A stretch of 64,000 nt of DNA from Platerodrilus igneus (Eukaryota > Arthropoda > Insecta > Coleoptera > Lycidae), in NCBI GenBank assembly GCA_036346225.1, contig JARFIW010001186.1, forward strand, positions 2,005,315 through 2,069,314, written 5' to 3'. Each line of letters starts with the position of its first letter. Position 1 is the first letter of the stretch. The position numbers and the translations under genes are program-made. Positions 19,982 to 31,172 of the stretch are shown piece after piece. The notes beneath the pieces were generated by a model. The model saw nothing but the letters and a program-made list of their open reading frames with translations, was not told the origin of the DNA and ran no database searches.

Positions 19982-21793
19982 TGTAACAATTTTATTTTCG
20001 AATTGATAATTCTCTTCATTAAAGGTACGACAATAGTTAAACACCTTTATTAAGTAAAGTCGTAATACGTTTAACAATTAAAATATTACATTGTAACAGC
20101 ATCTTGACTCGTTAGTCTAGTTGTTTTGGATGTCGGTGTATTCCACACCCAGTCGCAAGCGCGTTGAGAGGAATGACAACTCCCCCCTTGGGATCCTCCC
20201 ATCGTCCGAGAGCGCGGGATAAGCACTCGGCCATAGGTAAAAGAAGCAGCAAGATGTTTAGGAGAACAATGACCAGTGACCTGCGGGTAGGTTTGATTGA
20301 GTGAGATATTTTCTGAATAACGGTTGGTAATGTATACTCGTTATTATAGTATTTAATTTGAAAATTTGTTTAGCGCAACCAAGATTAGACGACGAAAGAT
20401 TACGCTACAAAATTTAGGCAATGAGAATTTAAACGACAAGAACTTAGAACTTTGAATCAACGTTAAGAAAACCACTTCATTTTAACACGTGTATTTAGAG
20501 GATGGAAAGCAGATCTAATTAATAGGAGATCGTTTGTTGCTCCGAGCCAAGATACTACTTTGATAGGATGTAAGCAGTTAGTACCGCATGGCGATGCACG
20601 TCCTAATCCAGTCTAGGAAAGCAGTTTTGTTTGGTTCGTAGTAGCTTTAAGAAATTCTTTTGTGTTCCATTCAGGAAGCACGCTATTTTGTTCCGATACG
20701 TAGAAATACGATTTTGTTATTCACTTTATCTGTTACTAAGCTGGATTTCCCAGTACCAAACTTAAAATTCACTCAGTTATTTTGTAAGAAACAACACGTT
20801 GCTTCAGTATAAAATAACAGGTGTAACTACGTCACTTGTTTGTTTGAAATATGCTGCTGACACTTGTATCTTTGAAAGCAGATGCTTAGTATTTTATTAC
20901 TACCACCTTTGAAAACGAGAATATCTCTGTGAACATTTTCATTTTAAACTGAAATTAGCACATTTAACTTAACGAGAAAATTTTGTATTTTAATTTTGAT
21001 AATGTAATCGACCTAAACAGATCTGAATGGGTTAGAAAATATTAGTGTAACAAGTTACACTTTGTTGTAATATATTTGATCAAGAATCAGGTTGATAAAC
21101 CTTACCTTAAATTTACAAACTAATTCAAGTAATTATTTAATTTTGTTGCATTAAATTTTATTTAAAGATAAAGGAATTCTTTTTAGTAAATTTTTAACCC
21201 AAGCTTAAAGTTTTTTATTTTGATCAAGTGTGATCAAACCTAACAACCAAAAAGCAATAAGAGTTGAATTTTGATGCCACCCTTATGTAGAAAATATTCT
21301 TTTTATTTTTTTTAGGCATATTTGAAGGACACAAACAGTGTTCCCATTTTCTATGTTGACTTAATTATTATTCTTTCTTACAGGAACAGCGTCTTATTCT
21401 GTTAAGACAGGTTTTGTCACCGAAGGCGATCTTTTTTCTTTGGGTCTCCACGTCCGCCCTTAGAAATATGCCATGCTATTAACATGAATCAATCTGGACT
21501 TGGTGGCGCCTATTTGTTTTAGTTTGAGTGTGACCCCAACAGATTTCGACTTACCCCCATTGCTCATAGCTCTACCCAAGGAATAGACCCTAGTTACGTC
21601 GGAAGACTTCGTTTTGCTGACACCCAACTTCTAGGGTCAGTTATATGTGTTAAGTAAATAGTTTCATTGGCGCTGGCAACGTAAAGCCATTGAAAATTAA
21701 AGAAAGACGTTACACTAGCGCCCATGCATGAGGCTAGTTGAAGCCACTAGTAGTAGTAGTGTCAGCCCGTCAAAAAAAAAAAAATAAGTTTCA
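19982..21793 (+). mobile_element. Solo LTR D (1812 bp) inside the Mutator-like/YqaJ gene
   Basis: TGTAAC start at 19982, AGTTTCA end at 21793, perfect AATC duplication (19978-19981 and 21794-21797). The host codons join in frame when it is removed. It is clearly related to LTR C along its length: CGTCCGAG block near 20200, GACACAAACAGTG at 21328, ACAGGAACAGCGTC at 21380-21393, GGTGGCGCC near 21503, and shared TAGCTCTACCCAAGGAATAG. An internal GTTTCATTGGCGCTGG about 130 bases before the end looks like an LTR/primer-site junction. The real element may therefore include a scrap of internal sequence ending in an A-run. Confidence 0.82.
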
Positions 21794-21797
21794 AATC

Positions 21798-22743
21798 TTA
21801 CCCAAAGAGGATCCTTTGAGAGTAGATCACATCTAACAGGATTGCGATATGACAAGGGCTTCGATTGGCATTCTACTCCATGGAAGACTGCTCTCAATGT
21901 AAGTCCGGGTCACTATTTTAAAAAGTATCTAGCTGAACAAACACATAAAGCGCAGTTGATTGCTGCAAGAAGACATATTGTAACACAAATGACCGAGAAA
22001 AAAACAAAGATCAAAATTACCAAAAATTGTAAACAATTCATATGGACCAAAAGCAGAGCAAGCAGAGTTATCATCGACAGAAATGGAATCAGAAAGAAAA
22101 AGATTATTAAATGCCATGCAGGTAAGCATTTTTGAAAAACATGTATTGTGTAAGTATCATTGCTTTTAACAGATAACAAAAACAATGCAGGAAGAAATAC
22201 AGTGTAAAACAATTGGGCAATTTGAAAATCCAATTTTTTTATTAAATAGAAGAAATAGGCTGACAGCGTCTCACTTTGGGTCAGTTGTTAAAAGACTGGA
22301 CCATACCTCTTGCCATGGCCTTGTCAAAACTATTCTATATGAAAACTTTTCCAATAGTCGGGCTATAGAATATGGTAAAATGAAAGAACCAATGGTCAAG
22401 GAAAGATTTTCGATGGAGAGGGAAATTTTGGTAAGAGAATGTGGCCTATTTGTAGACTTAGCAAGAGGATATTTGGGAGCTACACCAGATGGTATGCATT
22501 GCTTTCAGTATAGATATACAGATATTCTTTTCTAGGACTTATAGGCAGTAATGCCATAATGGAAATTAAGTGTATGTACAAAATTGCGCAAGAACATTTA
22601 TCTTTAATTGAAGGAATTACTAAATATAAGACAACATGCCTCCAGCTAGTCAATGGCGAAATAAAACTTAAAAGGACTCGCAACTATTATTATCAGGTAT
22701 GCAAATATGAAGTACATTTTGTGGGCGAACTGTGTGTGTGTGT

Positions 22744-22807
<64 letters not shown>

Positions 22808-23114
22808 ATGTGTGTATGCACTAATTTTGTAATAATGATTGTTGTAGATTCAAGGGTAACTGAACATCTCAACAAAAGACGTTTGTTACTTTGTAGTGTA
22901 CAGCGGTGATAACAATCCACTGTTTGTGAAAAAAATATACAGAAATATTAGCTTTTGGGAAACTATTATGGTTCCAAAATTGGACCGGTTTTATTTAAAT
23001 TGCATATTGCCAGAGATTATTCAAAAAAATGTTCCTGCTGGAAAGAAATGCGTTGATCCTGCTTATATATTACAAGCACAGGCAAAGCAACAAGATAAGT
23101 CTCTCCACAAATAA
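21798..23114 (+). pseudogene. YqaJ-like nuclease portion of the Mutator/YqaJ protein gene
   Basis: This continues the gene after LTR D. Exons are 21798-22121, 22173-22491, 22536-22696 and 22848-23114, with GT-AG introns; the third intron holds a TG microsatellite. After a lysine-rich linker, a YqaJ/lambda-exonuclease-type domain follows: RLTASHFGSVVKR, AIEYGKMKEPMVKERF, CGLFVD, LGATPDG and MEIKC. The Asp of PDG and the Glu/Lys of EIKC match the usual nuclease metal and catalytic residues. The C-terminus (DNNPLFVKKIYR, FWETIMVPKLDRFY) ends at a TAA at 23112-23114. A 1-base frameshift lies near 22050, and an in-frame TAA at 22857-22859 replaces a sense codon. Role: probably a nuclease encoded by a DNA transposon; that role is inference. 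Confidence 0.75.
22731..22816 (+). repeat. (TG)n microsatellite in intron
   Basis: About 43 TG dinucleotides with a few TA changes, lying between the splice donor at 22697 and the acceptor ending at 22847. Confidence 0.95.
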
Positions 23115-23640
23115 AAGCAAATATTAAAAGCTGCACAACATCTTTGTTACCAAGCAATTCTAATCTATAGTCAATCGATGTTGCCGAGTTAAGAGTTACT
23201 CTAGTAGCTTGATTGACCATCTGTGTAAACCCTATATCTTCAAAAAGCACATTTACTTTCCACACTACCAAAATATAACAAATCTACATTCGTATCACCC
23301 ATGCAAAATACTGTATCAACCTCGAGTAAAGTATCTCATACTATCTTCTAATACATCAAAAAGTTCCTTATAATACCTCCTATGGGGGTTATTTTGCTAC
23401 TTGTTTGTATAATATCATATTTAATGGTATTCTTAACATATATTGCAATTCCCCCTCCCCAAGTATGTCTATCTTTACGAACAATATTATATTTCACAAT
23501 ACTAACTTTGTCCAGATGTAATATGTTGCTGAAGCCAAGTTTCGCTAGTTCCGAATATGTCAAAATCATTCAACAAAATCACCTCTTTAACTTGCTGAAA
23601 ATGACGGTCGATCGAGTCGACAGTCAGAGCGTTGTTTTAA
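23100..23640 (-). pseudogene. LINE endonuclease-domain fragment (jockey-like), inverted
   Basis: On minus, two frames carry pieces typical of the apurinic-type endonuclease of jockey-like LINEs. The segment 23569-23348 has LGFSNILHLDK and VRKDRHTWGGGIAIYVKN. The segment 23271-23130 has GFTQMVNQATRV and SATSIDYRLEL, the usual end of the domain. Frameshifts separate them. It sits directly upstream of, and opposite to, a LINE 3' end on plus at 23730. Short fragments, so the clade is uncertain. Confidence 0.6.
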
Positions 23641-23729
23641 ATATGATGTTGGTATTTATTGTAAAACCATTAGTTATTTAATCATTGAAGGGAATATTTA
23701 TGTGTTACCTGTTACTTTTGGCTTAGAAT

Positions 23730-24161
23730 TTGATGCCGGTTGTTTTATGTATAAATGAGTGTGATTTTAGATTTAGAGTTGAAACTACAATTGCGTTGCA
23801 CTTATTGCAGAATCAATTGCAGAGGTACTTTTTTTACTATAAATCAACAGGGCATTATGACTGGAATATGTCAAAAAAAAACTTACTGGGATTGTTTAAC
23901 TTACAAACATTGGAATCCAGAGAAAATGTAAACGCCGTATTTTACCTGCATAAACTAGTACATGGGAAGGTAGATAACTCACATGTTTTGCAGTACATTA
24001 GCATATATGTTCCGACTTACCCCACTCGGTTACCTAGTACCTTTTATCTAGCAGAAACCCCTAGGAGAAATCTTTTGATTAATTCACCACTATACACAAT
24101 GTGTAGGTTGTACAATAATATAGCAAATCAGTGTGATATTTTTGGGCTGTCTTACAAGTAG
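23730..24161 (+). pseudogene. LINE reverse-transcriptase C-terminal tail (jockey-like)
   Basis: The 143-codon frame resembles the C-terminal region after the RT domain of jockey-like LINEs: a basic stretch, then LLGLFNLQTLESRENVNAV, FYLHKLVHGKVD, a YVPTYPTR segment, NSPLYTMCRLYNN and DIFGL at the end. The RT catalytic core is absent, so the copy is 5'-truncated or internally deleted. The stop at 24159-24161 looks like the natural end of the protein. Confidence 0.65.
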
Positions 24162-25290
24162 TTAAGTAGCATGTTAATTAACTTGTTGTAATATTCTAGT
24201 TAGTACTATAGATATTTATTATAAAATATCTGTATGTATCGTTACTCTATAATTGGATTATTCCTGTTGAGTACGTAATAATAAATAATAATAATTACTG
24301 TAATTTTACGACAATTAATGATAAATACTGACATTGTATTGAATCAAATTATTAGGCAAGTTTGAATATGAACAGTGTTATATTTCTATGTTATATTTAT
24401 TTTGGTTTTAAGATAGAACTTGAATTCACCACAAAATTGTTGTGTATTTTTTTTTAGTTAGAACTTGTAATGCTAGGATGTGTTTAAATTTTAAAAGGTA
24501 CGTTTTAGCTGATGCTATCAGAATGAATATTTTTTAACGTTCGCTTACTAGGTTTCATATATTTAACTAACATGCATTTATATAAACATTTAGTGTCTGA
24601 CTCTGGGACTGTATTTGTGCTATAGAATTTTGGCATGTATTTGCTGTCAACTTATTTGATAATGTTTGATATTTTTATGTTTCATTTGTCATTTTATCAT
24701 GTGTAATTGTTTTATTTCAGCTTATTAACCACATATTCCACTGCATCGCTCATATCTCGGTTTAAAGTTAATTATATTGTTTGTTGTTTTGTATATCCTA
24801 TTATCTAGCCGATGTTCCTATATAATTAACTAGTATTTAACATTTGTGGTAATTGTTGTGATGTAATTGAATTGAACCTCTGATTTTATCTTCCTGGTGT
24901 CCCCCCTCTTCAACTTTAGCTGGGTAGTATTGGTTATCCAACTTCGGTACTTACCAGAAAAGACTAGCTGGTTTACAGTAACGTTTCTTCAGTTGTCATG
25001 TGTGGTATGTCTGGGTAACAGTTAACATCCCATTAAATTCAATGTTGGTGATCTGGGTACTTGTACGTTACCCGTCCTTGTCGAGATGTGCTAAATGCAG
25101 TTGGAAGTGTGAGGGCAGTTTGGGGTTTTCTCTGCCGTGCTCTTTCCCCAATCACCCAGGTAGAGTACGGCACTGTTTGCTTTGAATGTCATTTTTTTTC
25201 CATGCGAATGGCCTATTTAGTGGTTATTCTTTTGATTAAATGTAAAGTTAGGAAAATACTGTAGTTTTATTTCAAACCTTCCCGCCTTAA
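24162..25290 (+). other. Probable LINE 3' untranslated region and flanking AT-rich DNA
   Basis: This follows the LINE stop codon. No coding pattern is visible. Short frames at 25000-25264 overlap each other in two frames and have no family features. No poly(A) tail or short tandem tail marks the LINE end, so its boundary is unknown. Confidence 0.4.
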
Positions 25291-25499
25291 CGCCATCTTC
25301 CCAGTTTGAGTTTAGGTTACATTATAACAACACAACGTAGGAGTCGTCGAGCCACTGCCACTAGATGTTAGATCATGGAGCCCGGTGTACCGTTTATAGA
25401 GAGCGTTTGGGTCAGCCTTCAGGTCGGTTACACTACAAGAGTTTGTATATAATAGTGAGTCGAACGATGAATCTAGTTTCCCAAATAGCCTTACCCAGG

Positions 25500-26290
25500 A
25501 TTGCTAACATACTCTTAATGTCTCTGAAACTAATTTATCGATGAAATTAAGCAATTGGGTAACTGATCGTAACAAATCCCACTCAGCTACTACCAAGTTG
25601 TTGCGAATTGTGTCTGCATATCATTTATCCGACCTCTGGACTGCAAAACTTTGTTAAAAACTCATACTACTCTATAAATAAGGAAATTGGTCAATTAGGA
25701 GTAGTAAATTTATTGCCGCACATCTCATTAAATAGCGTATTTCCTGATAAAGAAATCAAACCGAGTTTCAATATTGATGGCATACCCTTATTTCCAAGTT
25801 CTCACATTCAAATATTTGGTTCCCAATTAGCTAATAATTCACTTCTTACAGATTATGTGAAACAGTGTGAAATTTTTATGGCAAAGAATGTTTTGCGTAC
25901 AATTTCCACACATTGTGTCGCTTGAGTTAAGATGTAGAAAAGTATGATGCATTAGATCAATATTCAGTCTACAAAAAAAATTAGTAAAATGTCCACATAA
26001 GCCATTACAACAAGTGTTCTGTAGAAGAAATTAATACTGCAAGTACTACCAACTGTTCATCTGATGATCATTCACAATTCATATATATTCATTATTCTGG
26101 TCCATTACTACGTGAGAGGTCTACCTGCTCCCAATTCAAAAAATTATTTGCAAAGGCTATACATTTATTATTTGTTCATATTGTATTCTGACTCGTACTT
26201 TATGATGAACGATAATACTATCGTTCAAATACACAATATATTATTAATTCTGAAACTAATGCATTTGTGGTTGGAAGATATTAAATGACT
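25500..26290 (+). pseudogene. Remnant of a transposon-type protein (IDGIPLF family)
   Basis: One frame from about 25505 reads NLSMKLSNWVTDRNKSHS and ATTKLLRIVSAYHL. After a frameshift near 25620 another frame (to 25925) carries YYSINKEIGQLG, VVNLLPH and FNIDGIPLFPSS. From memory this order (WA/V..H..S..LL, then a middle block, then NVDGLPLFKSS) recurs in unclassified transposon-associated proteins of insects and other animals. A downstream piece near 26090-26180 (YSGPLLREVYL) may match the same family's LYTGP segment. It is broken by several stops. Function of the family is unknown to me. Confidence 0.4.
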
Positions 26291-28439
26291 CGTTTTGCAA
26301 TATCGCGAGTATGTCGAAGCAGTAAGACGTGTGAATGTGCTACTCTTGTAAACAAATCATTTGGATAAGCAGGAACATAGCCTAATTGTATATTTTTCAA
26401 TTGTTGTGTAATTATTCATTTGTTTCACTAATTTTTCTTGTAGAGATATGTAGTGGTGTAAAAGTAGTCTATGACTAAACTTCGTCTGCATGGACCTGCA
26501 AATATGTCTTATATACTAATATTTAATGTAATATTAACAACAATAAAGTCAATTTCAATTCGAAAGCTGTTGGTATATTTATTATTAAACATTTATGTAT
26601 TGACCTTAAAATATGGGGTTTAACAAATATTTACAAATGCCTGTTATTCCTCTTTTTACCGATAGTTTTATATCATTTACATTGCTACGTATGGTGTAAA
26701 ACAATGTTTCTTTTAAATTTTTGGTTGGTAATGATTTAACGGTTAAAAATACCTATATACACAGTGTAAATAATACAACAATTGAACCTATTTTTATTTT
26801 GTTAGTTATTCACTAAAAATAAAACATTTGTAATAACTTTGTTTTAATAAAGCACACTTTACAGATAACAAATCAAAGTTTTTTGTATTGGAAATACTTT
26901 CTTCGATATTAGCATTTGATGAAAGATATTAAACCGAAGACTCCAAATATTCTATTAGTTATGAAATATTTATTGAAATAAACGTTTACTCGTTTTTGAC
27001 AAAGCAATTTAATGTAACAAAATAGCTATTTTTTGACAGAATAAACCAAAAAGGAATTCTTTTATGGTTTATTTCTAATCACCTAAAGATAGGTCTAGTT
27101 TTGTAATTCGTTTAATCCTAAACAAACTTTTACGCTTTTATTTTTAATTTAGCTTAATATATATTTCAGGATTAGTGGGAGTTTTGAAGCTTATTATTTA
27201 TTATAATAATTTTGTGTCGGCTGCATAATTTGAGAAAATGACGTCATTATTACATCTATTTGACGTTATATGTGAACCTTGTATGACCAAAAAATGACGG
27301 AAGTCTGCTACGTGGGGGTAAAGAATGGGAAGACTAATAAGTTGCCTATGTATTTAAAGCTGATTTTGACACTTTTCAAATCGAAAATATAATTACCATT
27401 GCAGACCCCTGGTGAAGATACACAAGACAATGAACTTCCCCAAAGTGAAGTGTAAAATGATGTAGGAATAATTATTGTTTTTTGAGAACGTCCTCCCCCC
27501 AGATCGTTCAAATTTGTAAATCATTTTGCTGAGTACTAAAGGTGTAGCCTAATTTGTAACAATATGTATCCTAATTCCGTGTGATGGTTCCACTAAGATA
27601 TTTTAATAAACTTCACTTTTGCTAACTGAAGCAATATTTTGCTTACATTGAATATTGTAGAATTTCTAGTTACGTTTTGGGATACGGCACACTACCCTTT
27701 TTTTAAAAACTATTATAGCATAGTATAAGTTTCCCAAAGTAACACTGCGTAATAATTTACTTATCGCTTGTAAACATAAACATGGAATTTTATAAACTGT
27801 TATAAACAACCATGTATGTTGAGGTTATATCATTTTTGGCTTCATAAATATTCGCAATTAATCCAATCATTATTATATTACACTTATCAAAAGGTAATTC
27901 ACCATATATTATTAGTTTACTTCATTTCAATGCGACAAAAACAAAGTCCAAAATAATTCAATTTGAAATATTCTGGTTTTAAACCTTATTCTACACATCA
28001 TTAACAGTGCCATCTTCGGAAAAAGTCGTGAACAACTTTTATTAAAATGGCCTACAATTAATGTAATAATTCAATAAAATCCATTCAGTACACTACGGCT
28101 ATCATGATCAATATTTTGAAATTTTTTTTAACAGAACGATTATATATGTATTCTGCTATCCAACGAATGCTTTTTTTTATATACAAATTGATTATGTTAG
28201 ATGTAGTAACTAAAATAAAGTAAGTGAATTTTAACATTACTTTTAACAGCTATTTCCTGCTTATTACTCCACTTTAGAAAAAAAAACAAACCTTCGTTAG
28301 AAAGTACAAAGTTTTGTGAGTCTAATGGTGAAGTTACATTTTGCATATTTTCAATTCAACAAAAGTTATTTACCAAACAGGATAACCTGTTTTTTGATGG
28401 ATTTTAGACAGCCAACCATACATCCGATCGCGCCCTTAA
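26291..28439. other. AT-rich DNA without recognisable genes
   Basis: No frame over about 75 codons looks like a protein. A perfect CRE-type palindrome TGACGTCA lies near 27240, with two TGACG half-sites within 60 bases (near 27261 and 27294), and an AATAAA near 26546. Nothing else stands out. Confidence 0.5.
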
Positions 28440-28655
28440 CGAAAGTGTATACGCTCCTTGAACGATCGCATGAACGAGTGGCTAGGGGTATTCGTTCCAT
28501 GTGTTGTGTTCATTTGTACACGGTTATACATATTTATTGATTTATTCCTTGTTTACATCATTGTTTTTGTAGTAATGTATAAGGTAACAAAGCTTTCATT
28601 CATGTGACTTTAATGGTCCTTTGAACTCTGAAATAAATTTGACCTTTCTTCCACA

Positions 28656-30115
28656 ATGGCAAATTTTGATGAATTAGTTCAAGTAAACGCTTTAGAAAAC
28701 GTAATACAAGCAGAATTATTAGTTGTGGATCATCTTAATCGACTACGTTATCCTAAAATAGATCCCTTTGTGCAGCTGAACGAAAGAAAATTTATTAAAA
28801 GATTTCGGCTAAGCAAGCAATTGGTTAGAAATTTAATAGAAATTTTGGATCCCCATTTAGCACAACCAACTCATGTACATTCTATTACAAAAGATATTAA
28901 GGTAAACAATTAAACAAACCCCTGTAAAAGTATTCTATATATTATGTTTTATATTTTGCATAGGTATTAGTAGCATTAAGTTTCTTTGCATATGGCAGCT
29001 ACCAAACAGCTGTAGGGGACAGCATATATTTGGCAGTAAGTCAGGCAACAGTTAGTCGCTGCATTGAAGAAGTTTCAGCTGCATTAAATAGACCTGAAAT
29101 AATGAATTCCTGGATTAAATTTCCACAGACAATTCGTGACTGTGAAAGTCTTAGAACAAAGTAAGTGGTATGAAACTGTTGCTCATTCTTTCTGATTGAT
29201 ATACATACTCACAGGTTTAAGGAAATATTTCAATTTCCTGGTGTGATAGGCTGCATTGATTGCACACATATAGCTATTGTTCCTCTTTCAGTTGCAAACC
29301 AAGAACATATATATATATATATTAACAGGAAGCAGTACCATTCTCTTAATGTACAACTGATTTGTAATTTTTGTCATTCCTTAATATATCTTCAAGTTGC
29401 TAAATATTTCAGATATGCGATAGTAGATTAATTATATGCAATGTAATAGCTCGTTTTCCTGGAGCGACACATGACAGTTATATATGGAACCAGTGTAATG
29501 CACAACAGTCACTCCAAAATTTGTATGAGAGAACCCATAATTCTTTTTATTTACTAGGTATCTATATTGACAAAATTTTGACAAAGCGATGTAAACAACA
29601 TTTATGTTTATCAAGATCAATAAAAATAGCAAATTTTGTCACACAGTTTTGTCAGATTATTGCCTATATATGTTTGAATGTTGCTACTTATATTTATTGT
29701 TCACAGGCGACAGTGGTTATCCATTAAGACCTTGGTTGCTTACTCCTTTGGGTAGAAATCCTGAACCTGATGCACCTGAAGGGGAATATAATAAAAGGCA
29801 TAAGCACACTCGTTCTGTCATTGAACGGTGCAATGGAGTGCTAAAAAAACAAGATTTCATTGCCTTCTAAAAGATCGTACTCTACACTACTCACCGCAAA
29901 AATCAGCACAAATAATAAATGCATGTGTTGTACTGCACAACATGTGCATAATGAATAGCTTACCACATCCAGAATCAGAACCTGGAGATGAAGATTTAGA
30001 TTTTGGATAATATGGAAATGGGGACAACAATGAACATATGGAGATCATAAATCCTGATTTGGCAGCTGGTCGTAGACTGCAAAACCAACTAGTTAGATAT
30101 TTTCAAGATCATTAG
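28656..30115 (+). pseudogene. HARBI1-like DDE transposase, five exons, broken
   Basis: The Met at 28656 begins MANFDELVQVN. Exons are 28656-28901, 28964-29160, 29215 to about 29370, about 29414-29557 and 29707-30115, with GT-AG introns except that the third junction is unclear. Motifs: a helix-turn-helix-like FIKRFRLSKQLVRNLIEIL, SQATVSRCIEEV, the first catalytic Asp in GVIGCIDCTHIAI, the second in ARFPGATHDSYIW, GDSGYPLRPWLLTP, and the catalytic Glu in RSVIERCNGVLK. All three DDE residues are present. A 1-base insertion in the A-run near 29850 shifts the frame, and an in-frame TAA at 30008-30010 precedes the natural end at 30113-30115. It would cut and paste the element together with the Myb-like partner at 30218. 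Confidence 0.85.
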
Positions 30116-30539
30116 AATAATTAAAATGTATGCTACTTTATTCAATCAAATATTAACAAATTAATACTAATTATAAAACTAATCTATACTACAATAAAAA
30201 CTTAATTCTAAAATAAACTATTGATTAATAAATTTGTGTAGCATGTGTTTTATAATGCCTAATTCTTCGGCTATTTTTTCTTTAGCGATAGCGTTACGTT
30301 CCATCAACTGTAACTTTTGATTAAAATATTTCTGTTTCATTTCCATCTTTTGGCGACAAAGCTCAGCCATTACATTACTTTGTTGTGTGCTATGGTCCAG
30401 TCGCAGTACAGCAGCACTTTTTTCTTACTTGTCTTGCTGCTTGAAGCTACCATATCAATATTGCTTTCTAAAGTTTTCTCTTTTTCTTTTTCTGGTGTTG
30501 TGGGTTCATGACAAATTTCAAAATTCTCAGTAGAGATAT

Positions 30540-30542
<3 letters not shown>

Positions 30543-30590
<48 letters not shown>

Positions 30591-30740
30591 AAAGGTTCTT
30601 GATAATTCTTGAGCGTAGTTAAATTAGAAAAGATTTTGTTTTTTGGTTCTTGGGATAAAGTCGCTCATAAAATTAAACACAAAACATTAAATGTGTATCA
30701 TTTGTATTAAATCGTACGTTTCGGTGTAAATTATCACCGA

Positions 30741-30790
<50 letters not shown>
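30543..30790. repeat. TA-flanked ~150-bp cassette with terminal hairpin
   Basis: A (TA)n tract at about 30543-30590 and another at 30744-30790 bracket about 150 bases that interrupt exon 2 of the Myb-like gene. Next to the right tract is a hairpin with 9-nt arms, GTTTCGGTG (30718-30726) and CACCGAAAC (30735-30743). The arrangement suggests a small non-autonomous element that inserted at, or carried, TA repeats. Confidence 0.6.
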
Positions 30791-30792
<2 letters not shown>

Positions 30793-31172
30793 TTAGTTTC
30801 AACATCCGTTAGGGTTTTTTCTGTAGGTGGCCCACCACCAGTTTTTAAAGAATGCGTGCGTATTCTTGTTACCTTGGACTTGGTGCGGGACTGAATATCT
30901 TGCCATGTCTGAAAAGTGTATTTATTTGTAAACAAAAATAAACAATTAAATTATATTACCTTTCTTCAACCTTTCCACGTTTTGGTGCTTCCGGGTATTG
31001 AATTTAATTCATTTGCAATTGTTTGCCACAATTTAACACTATTTTGATACGTAAATTTAGAAGTAAACTTCCCACTCCTAAGTTCTTCGTTATTTTGGAG
31101 GTACTCAATCAAAATATTTTTTTGTTCAATTGTTAATGGTGCATTTCGCTTTATATTTGTGAGCGTAGTAGA

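Noticed and set aside
25000..25264. Two overlapping frames in the LINE downstream region
   Set aside because: Overlap in different frames, Cys/Leu-rich random look, no family motif.
27239..27300. CRE palindrome cluster as a promoter
   Set aside because: No TATA, initiator or gene nearby; short motifs are expected by chance in AT-rich DNA of this length.
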